This document shows positions 27,503 through 35,970 of a DNA stretch of 64,000 nt, piece after piece. How positions within the stretch are numbered: position 1 is the first letter of the stretch; every line of letters starts with the position of its first letter. Origin of the DNA: UBA2882 sp051877575 (GTDB lineage: Bacteria > Bacillota > Clostridia > Lachnospirales > Lachnospiraceae); contig JBJEJA010000031.1 of assembly GCA_051877575.1 (NCBI GenBank), positions 33,032-97,031 of the forward strand, in the 5' to 3' direction. A program made the translations under genes and the position numbers. The notes under the pieces are model-generated. The model was not told the DNA's origin. It was given only the letters and a program-made list of their open reading frames with translations, and ran no database searches.

Positions 27503-29134
27503 TTATGAATCCTTTCCGCATACCGCCGGTTTCATGGTTTTGGCATCGGTATGCTCTATGATTAATATCAATATTATAAACACTGTTACAAACATGGTAG
27601 GATAGCTGTACTGGATAAAGGAAGCCGGAGCGGTTAAAAAGATGACTGCTTCTCTGGTCAGTAAGGATACAAGGCACCAAAAAGAAAACCAATTCTTTTT
27701 TATAAGTGAGAAGATGCAGGCCAGTATCAGCAGAAGCAGAACCTGCAGATAGGCTTCTCCGCCATATTTGAATAAAAATGAAGGAACGGCATCGCTTCCC
27801 GTGATCGGAAGTCTTTGGTTGCCCCGGATCAGTTCATAGCCATAATCTTTGTCGCTTTGGTACAGATGGAATTCCGAGGTGTTGACAGGTTCCAGTCCCA
27901 GCACCAGAGAATTATTATAATTATAAATTCCGTTTGTGACAAGGAATAATTGCACTCTCTCGGCAAAATATAAATCCGGATTGTGGATGATCAGCCGCAA
28001 CGCACTTTTTAAAAAAGCTTTTTGTGCTGCTTCATCAGCACCCGTTTCCGTAAAGCGTCCCCGATTAAAGTCCGAATTATAACGGTTGTAGGAGCTGCAG
28101 GACAGCGTTTCGTAGCTGATATAATCCAAATCGATGACGGCATCAATGTTAGCCAGATCTTCTTCCGCGCCCGGATAGGTCTGTTCCCTGTGGATGATCA
28201 GAGAAAGCGGCCGAATGGTGGAAATGATCAGATAGTCGCTGCCGTAGTATTTCTCTTCTCCTCTTGTCTGAGGAACTTTGATTGCGGAAAAGAAAATAAC
28301 AAATGCAAGTAAAAACAGAGCAAGTTTTTTGGGCTTCCGTCCGTAGCAGATCGGAATCAGCAGACAGCAGAATACAATCAGCACAATACCTTCGCTGCGC
28401 CAGAAACAAAGTACGGCAGCCAGTCCGGCCAACAACAAAAGTTTGACCGGAGTCAGCTCTTGTTTTCCCTTCTTTTCAAAATACAGAAAAGCAAAGAAAA
28501 ACAGGAAGAAAGGGCTGTATAGTGCCGGTCGGAAACACATCAGTGCCGAGAGCAGCACAAAGGGCATCAGCCCGCAAAATAAAATGAGATATTTTATTTT
28601 GGCAGTAAAAGCCTTATCGGTTTGATAAAAAATATAGGCCATTACCAGCGCAAGGCACATATCATTTAAAATAATGGGACCCGTAGAAGCGGGAAGCAGG
28701 GACATTCCGACCATATAGTACAGGGAAGTCAGGTAATTATGCCAGTAGACCGGATAATACCGGGTGGCATAGCCGAAAATAACCGTATCGTCGCTCATGT
28801 AATAGCCGGGATAACTGCATAATAGCAGAATGATATAAAGCCCCAAAAAGCCCAAAAAAGAAAATAATAATTTTTTATGTTTTGTTCCGTAAAGAAAAAA
28901 TTCCAGCATGCCCCATATGACGAAGAAAACAAGAATTTTGGACAGCACATGCATAAAAGGAACCATGTCATAGTCGATGGGCAGACAGTTCATATTCAGG
29001 GCATCCGAAGTGAAAATCTTCCGGTCGGTCAGAAAAGTAAGTCCCCAGATGACTCCCGTTAAAATCAGCAATCCGATATGAATTTTTCTCGTGTTTTGAA
29101 AGGGTTTTCCCTTATTTTTCATACAGTTTTCCAT
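27503..29134 (-). CDS. Polytopic membrane protein, probable GT-C-type glycosyltransferase
   Basis: The 543-residue protein has about twelve hydrophobic segments. Between early membrane helices is SYPGYYMSDDTVIFGYA, where the Asp pair could be the catalytic acidic site seen in GT-C proteins. A large extracytoplasmic loop lies near residues 290-400. It resembles the broad DUF6020-like group, but I am not certain. The ATG at 29134 coincides with the predicted transcription start of a TATAAT promoter; the next ATG at 29122 is the alternative. It is cotranscribed with UDP-xylose synthase, so UDP-xylose-derived sugar may be its substrate (inference). Confidence 0.62.
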   Translation of the reverse strand: MENCMKNKGKPFQNTRKIHIGLLILTGVIWGLTFLTDRKIFTSDALNMNCLPIDYDMVPFMHVLSKILVFFVIWGMLEFFLYGTKHKKLLFSFLGFLGLYIILLLCSYPGYYMSDDTVIFGYATRYYPVYWHNYLTSLYYMVGMSLLPASTGPIILNDMCLALVMAYIFYQTDKAFTAKIKYLILFCGLMPFVLLSALMCFRPALYSPFFLFFFAFLYFEKKGKQELTPVKLLLLAGLAAVLCFWRSEGIVLIVFCCLLIPICYGRKPKKLALFLLAFVIFFSAIKVPQTRGEEKYYGSDYLIISTIRPLSLIIHREQTYPGAEEDLANIDAVIDLDYISYETLSCSSYNRYNSDFNRGRFTETGADEAAQKAFLKSALRLIIHNPDLYFAERVQLFLVTNGIYNYNNSLVLGLEPVNTSEFHLYQSDKDYGYELIRGNQRLPITGSDAVPSFLFKYGGEAYLQVLLLLILACIFSLIKKNWFSFWCLVSLLTREAVIFLTAPASFIQYSYPTMFVTVFIILILIIEHTDAKTMKPAVCGKDS

Positions 29135-29141
29135 ACAGAAT

Positions 29142-29170
29142 ATTATACCCCAGACAGCTTGCTAAATCTA
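29142..29170 (-). promoter_or_regulatory. Leftward promoter, apparently leaderless
   Basis: On the minus strand, TAGATT (29170-29165), a 17-base spacer and a perfect TATAAT (29147-29142). Seven bases separate the -10 from the A of the ATG at 29134. The -35 is weak. Confidence 0.55.
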
Positions 29171-29187
29171 CTGATATTTGCTATATT
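29159..29187 (+). promoter_or_regulatory. Rightward promoter, apparently leaderless
   Basis: TTGCTA (29159-29164), a 17-base spacer and TATATT (29182-29187). Six bases separate the -10 from the ATG at 29194, which has no ribosome binding site. It overlaps the leftward promoter head to head. Confidence 0.55.
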
Positions 29188-29193
29188 TTAGTT

Positions 29194-31194
29194 ATGATTC
29201 TGATATTACCGGCGGCGGCAGCCGCAATATATGCGTATGTAAAACTGAAAACCAACGAGACGGCTGAAGCGGTGGCAAGAGCGATCCTCATATTTGAAGT
29301 ATTGCTGCTGGTGATTACCGATTTATTCAGCCTTTGCCATGCATTGAACCGATATACGGTGTTCTTTTCATGGCTTTTTGTATTATTTATATTTTCGTTG
29401 CTGTACGGAAAAGAACATGGGTTTCCCTATCTTCTGAAGCGCATTGAGAGAAAAGCATCCGATACGGATAAAACCTTTCGTATACTCCGGTTTGTGATGT
29501 GGGGACTTCTCATTATTCTTTCGCTGGTGCTTCTGGTGGGAGCCGTCTTTACCGTGCCATATAACTATGACTCCATGTCCTATCATCTGGCGCGAATCGG
29601 ATACTGGATCGATCATCAAAGCGTTGCCCACTATGTCAGCAATATCGACAGGCAGATCTATTCTCCCGTGTTGGCGGAGTATAATCTTCTGCATATGATG
29701 CTGCTTTCCGGAAATGACACTTTCGTGAATTTTTTGCAGTATATTTCCATGTTTGCGGCGGCTTATTTTATCTATCACGGGGCAAGGAGGCTTGGGACAA
29801 ATCGGACATTTTCCTTGTTTGGCGCATTTGTATTTATGATGATGCCTCTGACCATTTCCCAGAGCATTACCACCCAGAACGATTTATTTGTAACCGTATT
29901 TTTTGCAATTTTTGTCTATGAACTGATCGGAGTCGTGAAGTGGGATCGGATTATCCTGAACCGGGAGCAGGTGCTTACCATTGTCATGCTGGGTCTGACG
30001 GTAGCCTTTGCTTATTTGGCGAAAACCAGTGTCTGTGCATCCATGTTGTTTTTTATGCCATGGCTGCTGATTGTCAGACTACGGAAGAAAGACCGGGTCG
30101 GGAAATTGATGGGAAGCGCCGGAATTGCGGCGGTGAGCATTATTGTACCGGTTTCCGAGACCTGGATCCGTACTTATCTTTCCAGCGGCAGCCTGATGAC
30201 GGATACCGCAAGCGGAGATATTATGGTTGCGACCAAAAATATCAGTTACATTCTGGTGAATATATTAAAGAACTTTTCTCTGCTGATTACCCAGCATATT
30301 TGCCGGCCGCTCAATGGCTTTGTATATCGGATTGCCATTCATACGGGACAGGCATTGGGTGTCGAAGTGAATCATGAAGCCATTGCTTTCCATGGCTTTG
30401 ATTTCCTCCGGCATATGAATATGGGAGACGATATGTATTCCCACGACAAGACACCGAGCGCTTTTGCGGCATATCTGGCAGTGATTGCGGGAGTTTTATT
30501 GATTGTGCTGCTGGTGCGTCTGTTGATCGGAAGAAAGAAATTAAGTGCTGATGTGAAAGGGCAGTGGGGACTTTCTCTGGGATATGCCGTTTCCGCATGG
30601 CTTTCTCTGGGATTTATCATGGCATTGCTGCGCTGGCAGCCGTGGGGTACGAGACTTTTGTATCCGGCATTGGCCATGACCGTTATGATGAGTGCCAATC
30701 TGCTGTGGCTGTTTATGAGCAGGATGGGGAAAGGCATACAGAACGTGATCCTGTCCGTACTGATCCTTTTATGTACGATTCTTGCGGTCCCGTCCGTAAC
30801 CTACAATATGAAACCCGCGGGAGATTTCCTGAAAAACGGATGCAAAGACCGCCTGTCATATTATTTTGTATACAATCAGAGAAGAGGGTCCTATGAAGAC
30901 CTGTTGGAGTGTGCACAGGCGGAAGAAGTCGGCGATATCGGGCTGATCATCTCCGGTGACGGCTATGACTATCCGCTCTGGCTGATGTTCCATGAGCAAT
31001 ATCCACAGGGAAAACTGCGTCATATCATCGCAGAAGAAAGAGCGGATGAAGAGGCGGTTGCCCCGGAGGCAATTCTCATGGTTGAAAGAGAGGAATTTTC
31101 CGTGGGAGATACGTATGAATATGGCGGAGAAACTTATGTATGTACTTACGTCAACGAGGACAATAAAGATGCATACTTAAGCCTTGCAAAATGA
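29194..31194 (+). CDS. GT-C-like membrane glycosyltransferase (family 39-like)
   Basis: The 666-residue protein has about twelve membrane segments. After the third it has NYDSMSYHLARIGYWIDHQSV, the Asp-containing loop typical of GT39-like/PMT_2 proteins, and STTQNDLF-like sequence (SITTQNDLFVTVFF) further on. The C-terminus is a small soluble domain from about residue 545. No ribosome binding site precedes the ATG, and the predicted promoter places transcription start at the start codon; no alternative ATG lies nearby. Probably transfers a sugar from a polyprenyl-phosphate donor (inference). Confidence 0.75.
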   Translation: MILILPAAAAAIYAYVKLKTNETAEAVARAILIFEVLLLVITDLFSLCHALNRYTVFFSWLFVLFIFSLLYGKEHGFPYLLKRIERKASDTDKTFRILRFVMWGLLIILSLVLLVGAVFTVPYNYDSMSYHLARIGYWIDHQSVAHYVSNIDRQIYSPVLAEYNLLHMMLLSGNDTFVNFLQYISMFAAAYFIYHGARRLGTNRTFSLFGAFVFMMMPLTISQSITTQNDLFVTVFFAIFVYELIGVVKWDRIILNREQVLTIVMLGLTVAFAYLAKTSVCASMLFFMPWLLIVRLRKKDRVGKLMGSAGIAAVSIIVPVSETWIRTYLSSGSLMTDTASGDIMVATKNISYILVNILKNFSLLITQHICRPLNGFVYRIAIHTGQALGVEVNHEAIAFHGFDFLRHMNMGDDMYSHDKTPSAFAAYLAVIAGVLLIVLLVRLLIGRKKLSADVKGQWGLSLGYAVSAWLSLGFIMALLRWQPWGTRLLYPALAMTVMMSANLLWLFMSRMGKGIQNVILSVLILLCTILAVPSVTYNMKPAGDFLKNGCKDRLSYYFVYNQRRGSYEDLLECAQAEEVGDIGLIISGDGYDYPLWLMFHEQYPQGKLRHIIAEERADEEAVAPEAILMVEREEFSVGDTYEYGGETYVCTYVNEDNKDAYLSLAK

Positions 31195-31241
31195 TAAAAA
31201 CAATTCGTGGCGGCAACGGGTGAAAATGCTTTTTCCGAACC

Positions 31242-32345
31242 CTATCCGGACACCGTGTCGCCCGGTTCGGCATGTGAAAGCAGTTTTTCTACATCATCCC
31301 AGCTTCGTGCGATATATACATTGTCACACAATCCGGAAAATGTATGGAAATAATCTTCATAATCACATTTTTCATTAAAGGAATCCTCTGCCAGCGGATA
31401 CAGGAAAATAATCCGGCACTTACTTTGAAACAAAAGTTTTCCGGCCACGCAGGCGGTGGAATAAAAGGAGATCAGCGTCTTATTCTCCATTTGTCCGGAA
31501 GCAACGGCTAACTCAAACGGACAGGTATCCTGATACACCGGTATTTCGCCGTGGAAATCATCATGGATTCCGCGGGGATGCGGTTTGATGATAAAATTCT
31601 CATTGCCCGCAATATCCCGTAGCCTTCTGATCAGGTTCCGGTAAGTCTCCGGGTTCTGTGAACCGTTTTCGGTCCCCTGTCCCAGAAAAATAATATCCTG
31701 TGAGGGAACCTTTGCCTCAAAACGGAAAATATCCTTTGCCATTTCAATCATCCGGTTGATTCGTTCCGGTGTCCGCGGGATCTGCACTTTTTTAAAGTCG
31801 ACATTTTTTTCTGCCATTTCCGGCTCAAACAATAAAATGTCTCTTTCTTTTTGTTCAATATCATAATGCCATAATGCGCGGTACATGGTCATTCCGGAAG
31901 GTGTATTGATAACATGAACCGGTTTTTTGGTATAGCTGGCGAAACCGTCTTCGTATCGGTGAAAGGTCAGCTTTTTGTTTTTTCTGATCAGTGTTTTGGC
32001 AATTTCTTTTACAATTTCGTCCGGAGTTCCCGGAGATGCAAAATACATCCGGTCATATGTTGGCAGAGGGGAATCGATGATAACATCTGTCGTACCGTTG
32101 TGGATAAAACTTTCCCAAAAGGTAACCGGCGCGGATTTGTACGGATTTTTGATTTTTCTGCCGTCAGCAAAAGAAACCTTATGGAAATAAGGGTTCAATC
32201 TGCCGCTATGATACAGCTCTTCCATGGAAGGTGTTTTGTCGGTTACGATAAGATCGACCTCGTCCTCCGATAAAAAAGCATCTTTTACAAATAAAAAAAC
32301 AAGAAGATGATAGGGAGTACTGACTACCCCAAGTATTTTTGCCAT
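31242..32345 (-). CDS. Sialyltransferase-like glycosyltransferase (GT52/polysialyltransferase type)
   Basis: The 367-residue protein has an N-terminal VVSTPYHLLVFLF, as in GT52 and capsule polysialyltransferases. HRYEDGFASY lies near residue 128 and the IKPHPRG motif (His-Pro) near residue 250. SFYSTACVAGKLLF further on gives the Ser-containing nucleotide-binding region. These match bacterial sialyltransferase-like GT-B enzymes. GGAGGCTATT precedes the ATG at 32345. A NeuB-like synthase is 6 kb away and would supply the nonulosonic acid; CMP-activating enzyme is not in the window. The 258-base region upstream holds the palindromic repeat array. Exact specificity is uncertain. Confidence 0.72.
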   Translation of the reverse strand: MAKILGVVSTPYHLLVFLFVKDAFLSEDEVDLIVTDKTPSMEELYHSGRLNPYFHKVSFADGRKIKNPYKSAPVTFWESFIHNGTTDVIIDSPLPTYDRMYFASPGTPDEIVKEIAKTLIRKNKKLTFHRYEDGFASYTKKPVHVINTPSGMTMYRALWHYDIEQKERDILLFEPEMAEKNVDFKKVQIPRTPERINRMIEMAKDIFRFEAKVPSQDIIFLGQGTENGSQNPETYRNLIRRLRDIAGNENFIIKPHPRGIHDDFHGEIPVYQDTCPFELAVASGQMENKTLISFYSTACVAGKLLFQSKCRIIFLYPLAEDSFNEKCDYEDYFHTFSGLCDNVYIARSWDDVEKLLSHAEPGDTVSG

Positions 32346-32395
32346 AATAGCCTCCTAAATGGAAAATGTGTGTCCGGCATATGATTTCACAGAGA

Positions 32396-32602
32396 GGGTA
32401 AAGAAACGGATTTCTCGGAAATAAACCCTCGTTAATTTATCATTTGGGCATAAAATGTCGTTTTTGGCTGATATACCCTGATTTTTACGCCGATTAGTCT
32501 TTGAAGAGGGTATATAAGTTAATTTTTGATAAATATACCCTTATTTTGATATCTGTCGGCTTGCTGTAAGGGTATAAAATAAAATTTTTTGTTTATATGC
32601 CC
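32396..32602. repeat. Array of four 33-nt imperfect palindromic units
   Basis: Four units, each exactly 33 nt from GGG to CCC: 32396-32428, 32446-32478, 32508-32540 and 32570-32602. The outer arms follow GGGTATA...TATACCC (single changes such as GGGCATA or ATATGCCC) and the centre is usually T-rich. Intervening segments are 17, 29 and 29 nt, so three units keep a 62-nt period. The last unit ends one base before the wzx stop codon. No Cas gene is present and the repeats are far too divergent for CRISPR. The array is in the gap between two leftward genes. Confidence 0.85.
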
Positions 32603-32603
32603 A

Positions 32604-34160
32604 TTATGCTCTCTTTAAGGTTTTTTGCACAACATCCAGCAGCATGGCGCGCTCTTTTTTGCCGAATAGGAACAACAGATTAATGACGGAACCGGCAATG
32701 CCGCAAACAATCACATCCATCACAATCCAAAACCAGCTGTCTGACGGCAGTACCAGGTAAAATCCGTAAAAAACCGCTCCCATGGCGATGCTGACCAGAA
32801 CATAGCGGATGATGGTAGGATAAAAGGATTTTTTGGAAATCCCCAGACAGTGAGCAGCATACATGGGGGTAAAGGTCATGTTTTTGATGATGCCCAAAAC
32901 GGTGGAAGTCCCGGCAACGCAATAAACACCGAGGGAAGTGGTATCCAGCAGGATGAAAACAATCCCGGCGCTTAAAATGCCCATGATCAAAGTAATAATG
33001 GAGTTCCATTTCAATTTGTTGACTACCGTATATACATTAAATAAAGGACTGATTACGCCGCCAACGATGGTTCCGAACATGGTAAGAAGCGTCAATATAT
33101 AGATCGTATTGATAACGGAAGTGTCGGTAATGGACTGGGAATTGGGAAGCCAAAGGGTATAAAAGGGGATACCGAAGGCAACCACAAAGCACAAAGGAAT
33201 ATTGGCAAAGAAACCTGTCATTTTCATGGCACTTGTCAGATCCTCCAGAAGCTCTTTTTTATTTTCCTTGGCATAGCTGATCGTCAGGGAAGGAGTAAAT
33301 ACTGCGGAAATCGTCTCATACAAAGTATTGATTGCCACGACAATGGTTTTGGACGTACTGATATAGCCCATTTCCGTGCCGCCGATAAACAGATTGGTAA
33401 TCAGGATGTCCAGCCCGTTTGTCAATGTCTGGCCGGCGCGCATGACGGTATTCCAGATGCCTGCCGAAAGAATTTCCAGCACTTTTTTCATGGAAAAATG
33501 CTTCCTGCTGACTTCAATCTGCGGCATCAGTTTCTTCGTGTAATGCACATAGGTAAAAAGCAGATAAACCGTTGCCGCAAGGGATGCCGCACCGATATAA
33601 AATACATGAATGGGCAGGAAGAAAAAGGTCACAATTAAAATAACGGAACGCAGTATCTGGGATTCGATGGAACGAAATGCCTGCAGATCCAGCCTGTTCG
33701 CCGCAAAAGTGGCAGTGGAGAAGGTGGTACTGATGATCGTCACCATGAAATTCAAAAAAGTCAGGGCAAATAAAAGCTTGACATCCGGTATCAATGCCGG
33801 AGAGATATTGACCAGTTTATCCAGGAAAGTGACAACCAGTATACAGGGAATGAACAGGACAGCTACGATGGCGATGTTGGCATACATGGTAGAATTGAAA
33901 TATTTATTTGCATTGTCGTAGTCGCCCTTGGTCAGACTGACGGTAATAAAGCGCCCCGCCATGGAGTTTAAAGCCATGGCTGCAATGTTGGCATAGCTGA
34001 CAAAGTCGTTGGCAAGGGTCATAAAGCCGTATGCTTCATAATCCAGCTTGTCGATAATGATAGGAGAAAGGACAAAGCTGATGGCAAGGCTTACCAAAGT
34101 GGAAATCATGCTTGCAGCCATATTGATCATAATCTGTTTGCTTTTGCTTACCGTTTTCAT
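32604..34160 (-). CDS. Wzx-type polysaccharide flippase
   Basis: The 518-residue protein has 14 predicted membrane segments and the MVF/MATE-like fold. It opens with NMAASMISTLVSLAISFVLSPIII, typical of polysaccharide transporters that move undecaprenyl-PP-linked units across the membrane. GAGG lies 7 bases before the ATG at 34160; a TTG four codons earlier is less likely. The leader of about 130 bases is structured. It probably heads a leftward operon with the sialyltransferase-like gene. A second, unrelated-looking flippase lies at 50344. Confidence 0.86.
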   Translation of the reverse strand: MKTVSKSKQIMINMAASMISTLVSLAISFVLSPIIIDKLDYEAYGFMTLANDFVSYANIAAMALNSMAGRFITVSLTKGDYDNANKYFNSTMYANIAIVAVLFIPCILVVTFLDKLVNISPALIPDVKLLFALTFLNFMVTIISTTFSTATFAANRLDLQAFRSIESQILRSVILIVTFFFLPIHVFYIGAASLAATVYLLFTYVHYTKKLMPQIEVSRKHFSMKKVLEILSAGIWNTVMRAGQTLTNGLDILITNLFIGGTEMGYISTSKTIVVAINTLYETISAVFTPSLTISYAKENKKELLEDLTSAMKMTGFFANIPLCFVVAFGIPFYTLWLPNSQSITDTSVINTIYILTLLTMFGTIVGGVISPLFNVYTVVNKLKWNSIITLIMGILSAGIVFILLDTTSLGVYCVAGTSTVLGIIKNMTFTPMYAAHCLGISKKSFYPTIIRYVLVSIAMGAVFYGFYLVLPSDSWFWIVMDVIVCGIAGSVINLLFLFGKKERAMLLDVVQKTLKRA

Positions 34161-34195
34161 CTGATACCTCAAACTTCAAATAACAATTCACAGCG

Positions 34196-34253
34196 CTCCA
34201 TCCACATGCACACTCGTCGCCTCTTCGAGGCTCCGGTCCCGCTCTTTATGGAG
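34196..34253 (-). other. GC-rich structured leader of wzx, possible dispersed repeat
   Basis: Within the 5' untranslated region on the minus strand. CTCCAT (34196-34201) pairs with ATGGAG (34248-34253), and inside is GCCTC-TTC-GAGGC (34219-34231). It is markedly more GC-rich than its surroundings. A related stretch (GCTCTGAATAGTTAT versus GCGCTGTGAATTGTTAT) occurs near 22210-22224 on the other strand, hinting at a dispersed element. Confidence 0.45.
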
Positions 34254-34295
34254 TCAAGACTGCTTATGTGAACAGTGACAGTGTCTTCTCATGAG

Positions 34296-34324
34296 ATTAT
34301 AGCATGTCAGGAAGTATTTGACTA
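34296..34324 (-). promoter_or_regulatory. Promoter of wzx
   Basis: Minus strand: TAGTCA (34324-34319), a 17-base spacer, and a perfect TATAAT (34301-34296). It is interlocked with the rightward promoter at 34318-34346. Confidence 0.55.
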
Positions 34325-34346
34325 GCAAAGTACGCAATGGTAAAAT
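34318..34346 (+). promoter_or_regulatory. Promoter of the aminotransferase operon
   Basis: TTGACT (34318-34323), a 17-base spacer and TAAAAT (34341-34346), an excellent sigma-A pattern. Its -35 overlaps the -35 of the wzx promoter, so the two probably compete. Confidence 0.75.
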
Positions 34347-34382
34347 AAAAAGAGTTTTATAGAGAAAATCGGAGAATTGTCT

Positions 34383-35474
34383 ATGAAGATTATGCCGAAC
34401 CGGATGGACCGGGGATTTTATCAATATCAGGAAGAGTTTGAAAAGAAAGCATTGGAGGTATTGCGCTCCGGCTGGTATGTACTCGGCAAGGAAGTATCAG
34501 CGTTTGAGGAAGAGTTTGCCGCATATACCGGAGCCGGATATTGTGTGGGTCTGGCCAGCGGCCTGGATGCTTTATGGCTCGCGTTCCGGGTCCTGGGTAT
34601 CGGGTTTGGTGATGAAGTAATCGTACAGGGCAATACTTATATTGCCAGCGTTATGGGAATTACCATCAACGGAGCAACTCCTGTTTTTGTGGAACCGGAT
34701 GATTATTATGAGATTGATCCGGCAAAAATAGAAGAAAAGATTACAGACAGGACAAAAGCGGTTCTGGTTGTTCATTTGTATGGACAGGCTACCAATATGG
34801 AGCCGGTCGTGGAGCTGTGCCGGAAACATAATCTTCGTCTGGTTGAGGACTGTGCTCAGTCCCACGGTGCATGTTTTCGGGGCAGGATGACAGGTACATT
34901 CGGAGATATCGGCTGTTTTTCCTTTTATCCTTCCAAAAATCTGGGAGCATTCGGGGACGGCGGTGCCATTATAACCGATGATGAACAGATTGCAAAGGAT
35001 ATGAAAGTATTCCGCAATTACGGCAGTGAAAAGCGGTACTACAACAAAGTGGTTGGGACAAACTCCCGTCTGGATGAGATACAGGCGGGTCTGTTGAGAG
35101 TCAGACTGGCACATCTGGATGAGCTGACAGAAGAAAAACAGAAGATTGCGGCCCGATACCTTGCGGAAATCAAAAATGAGAAAATCGCATTGCCGCAGGC
35201 GATTGCGGGTGCGACCCATGTGTACCATCAGTTTGTGATCCGTTGCAAAGAGCGGGATGCGTTGATCTCCTATCTGAATGAAAAAGAGATTGGGACGATC
35301 ATTCATTATCCCATACCTCCGCATCTTGCGGAAGCATATGCTTATTTGGGATTTCACGAAGGAGATTTCCCGATTACGGAAAGGCTGGCAAAAGAAGTGC
35401 TGTCCATTCCTATGTATAACGGCATGACAGAAGAGGAACAATCCTATGTAATAGATGCATTGAATGCCTTCTGA
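34383..35474 (+). CDS. DegT/DnrJ-type sugar aminotransferase (FdtB-like)
   Basis: PLP-dependent aminotransferase of 363 residues acting on a nucleotide keto-sugar. It has the N-terminal GWYVLGKEVSAFEEEFA, LVEDCAQSHGA, and the PLP-lysine motif CFSFYPSKNLGAFGDGG. The context decides the likely reaction: the next gene is a 3,4-ketoisomerase, as in dTDP-Fuc3N/Qui3N pathways, so the amine goes on carbon 3. GGAGAA precedes the ATG at 34383. No N-acetyltransferase is adjacent, so N-acylation, if any, is done elsewhere. Confidence 0.88.
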   Translation: MKIMPNRMDRGFYQYQEEFEKKALEVLRSGWYVLGKEVSAFEEEFAAYTGAGYCVGLASGLDALWLAFRVLGIGFGDEVIVQGNTYIASVMGITINGATPVFVEPDDYYEIDPAKIEEKITDRTKAVLVVHLYGQATNMEPVVELCRKHNLRLVEDCAQSHGACFRGRMTGTFGDIGCFSFYPSKNLGAFGDGGAIITDDEQIAKDMKVFRNYGSEKRYYNKVVGTNSRLDEIQAGLLRVRLAHLDELTEEKQKIAARYLAEIKNEKIALPQAIAGATHVYHQFVIRCKERDALISYLNEKEIGTIIHYPIPPHLAEAYAYLGFHEGDFPITERLAKEVLSIPMYNGMTEEEQSYVIDALNAF

Positions 35475-35538
35475 GATTCCCGGGAAGTCGGCTGCGGAAG
35501 CGTTTTGAGAGAAGACTGTATTGATAAGGGTATGAGAG

Positions 35539-35970
35539 ATGAAAAAACTAAAAGAACAGTTTCGGATTATAAATTTCAATGAATATGGTGATGAAAGAGG
35601 AAATCTCGTGGTAGCGGAAGGAAGCGGAGTAGATGTCCCTTTCGATATTAAGCGGGTTTTTTATATGTATGGCTCCGATCCTGATATTGTCAGAGGACAG
35701 CACGCAAACCGCAGGACGAAATTTGTCCTGATCAACGTCAGCGGAACCAGTAAAGTCAAGGTTGATAACGGCGTTGAGACGGATATTATAGAACTGAATA
35801 AACCCCGTATGGGACTTTATATCGATACCATGGTATGGAAGGATATGTATGATTTTTCAGCAGATTCCGTACTGTTGGTTCTGGCAAGCGAGCATTATGA
35901 CGGCAAGGAATATATCAGAGATTATAATCAATTTTTAGAAGAAGTCAGAGGGAACGGAAAAGATGAGTAA
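35539..35970 (+). CDS. dTDP-4-dehydro-6-deoxyhexose 3,4-ketoisomerase (FdtA/QdtA-like)
   Basis: Cupin of 143 residues that moves the keto group from carbon 4 to carbon 3. It has RGQHANRRTKFVLINVSG, the histidine/arginine active-site strand of the family, and WKDMYDFSADSVLLVLASEHYD, the closing strands. The C-terminal YIRDYNQF is also typical. The pairing with the aminotransferase supports a dTDP-3-amino-3,6-dideoxyhexose product (galactose or glucose type cannot be told). AAGGGTATGAGAG precedes the ATG; it overlaps the following GT2 by 8 bases. Confidence 0.88.
   Translation: MKKLKEQFRIINFNEYGDERGNLVVAEGSGVDVPFDIKRVFYMYGSDPDIVRGQHANRRTKFVLINVSGTSKVKVDNGVETDIIELNKPRMGLYIDTMVWKDMYDFSADSVLLVLASEHYDGKEYIRDYNQFLEEVRGNGKDE

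Noticed and set aside
32396..32602. CRISPR array
   Set aside because: Spacing looks regular, but the four units share only their outer arms, the gaps are 17/29/29 nt, and no cas gene is present.
34206..34271. 21-codon ORF in the wzx leader region
   Set aside because: No ribosome binding site, and it runs against the predicted transcript.
34572..35579. 335-codon antisense frame
   Set aside because: Lies opposite the clear aminotransferase gene; no family motif or ribosome site.
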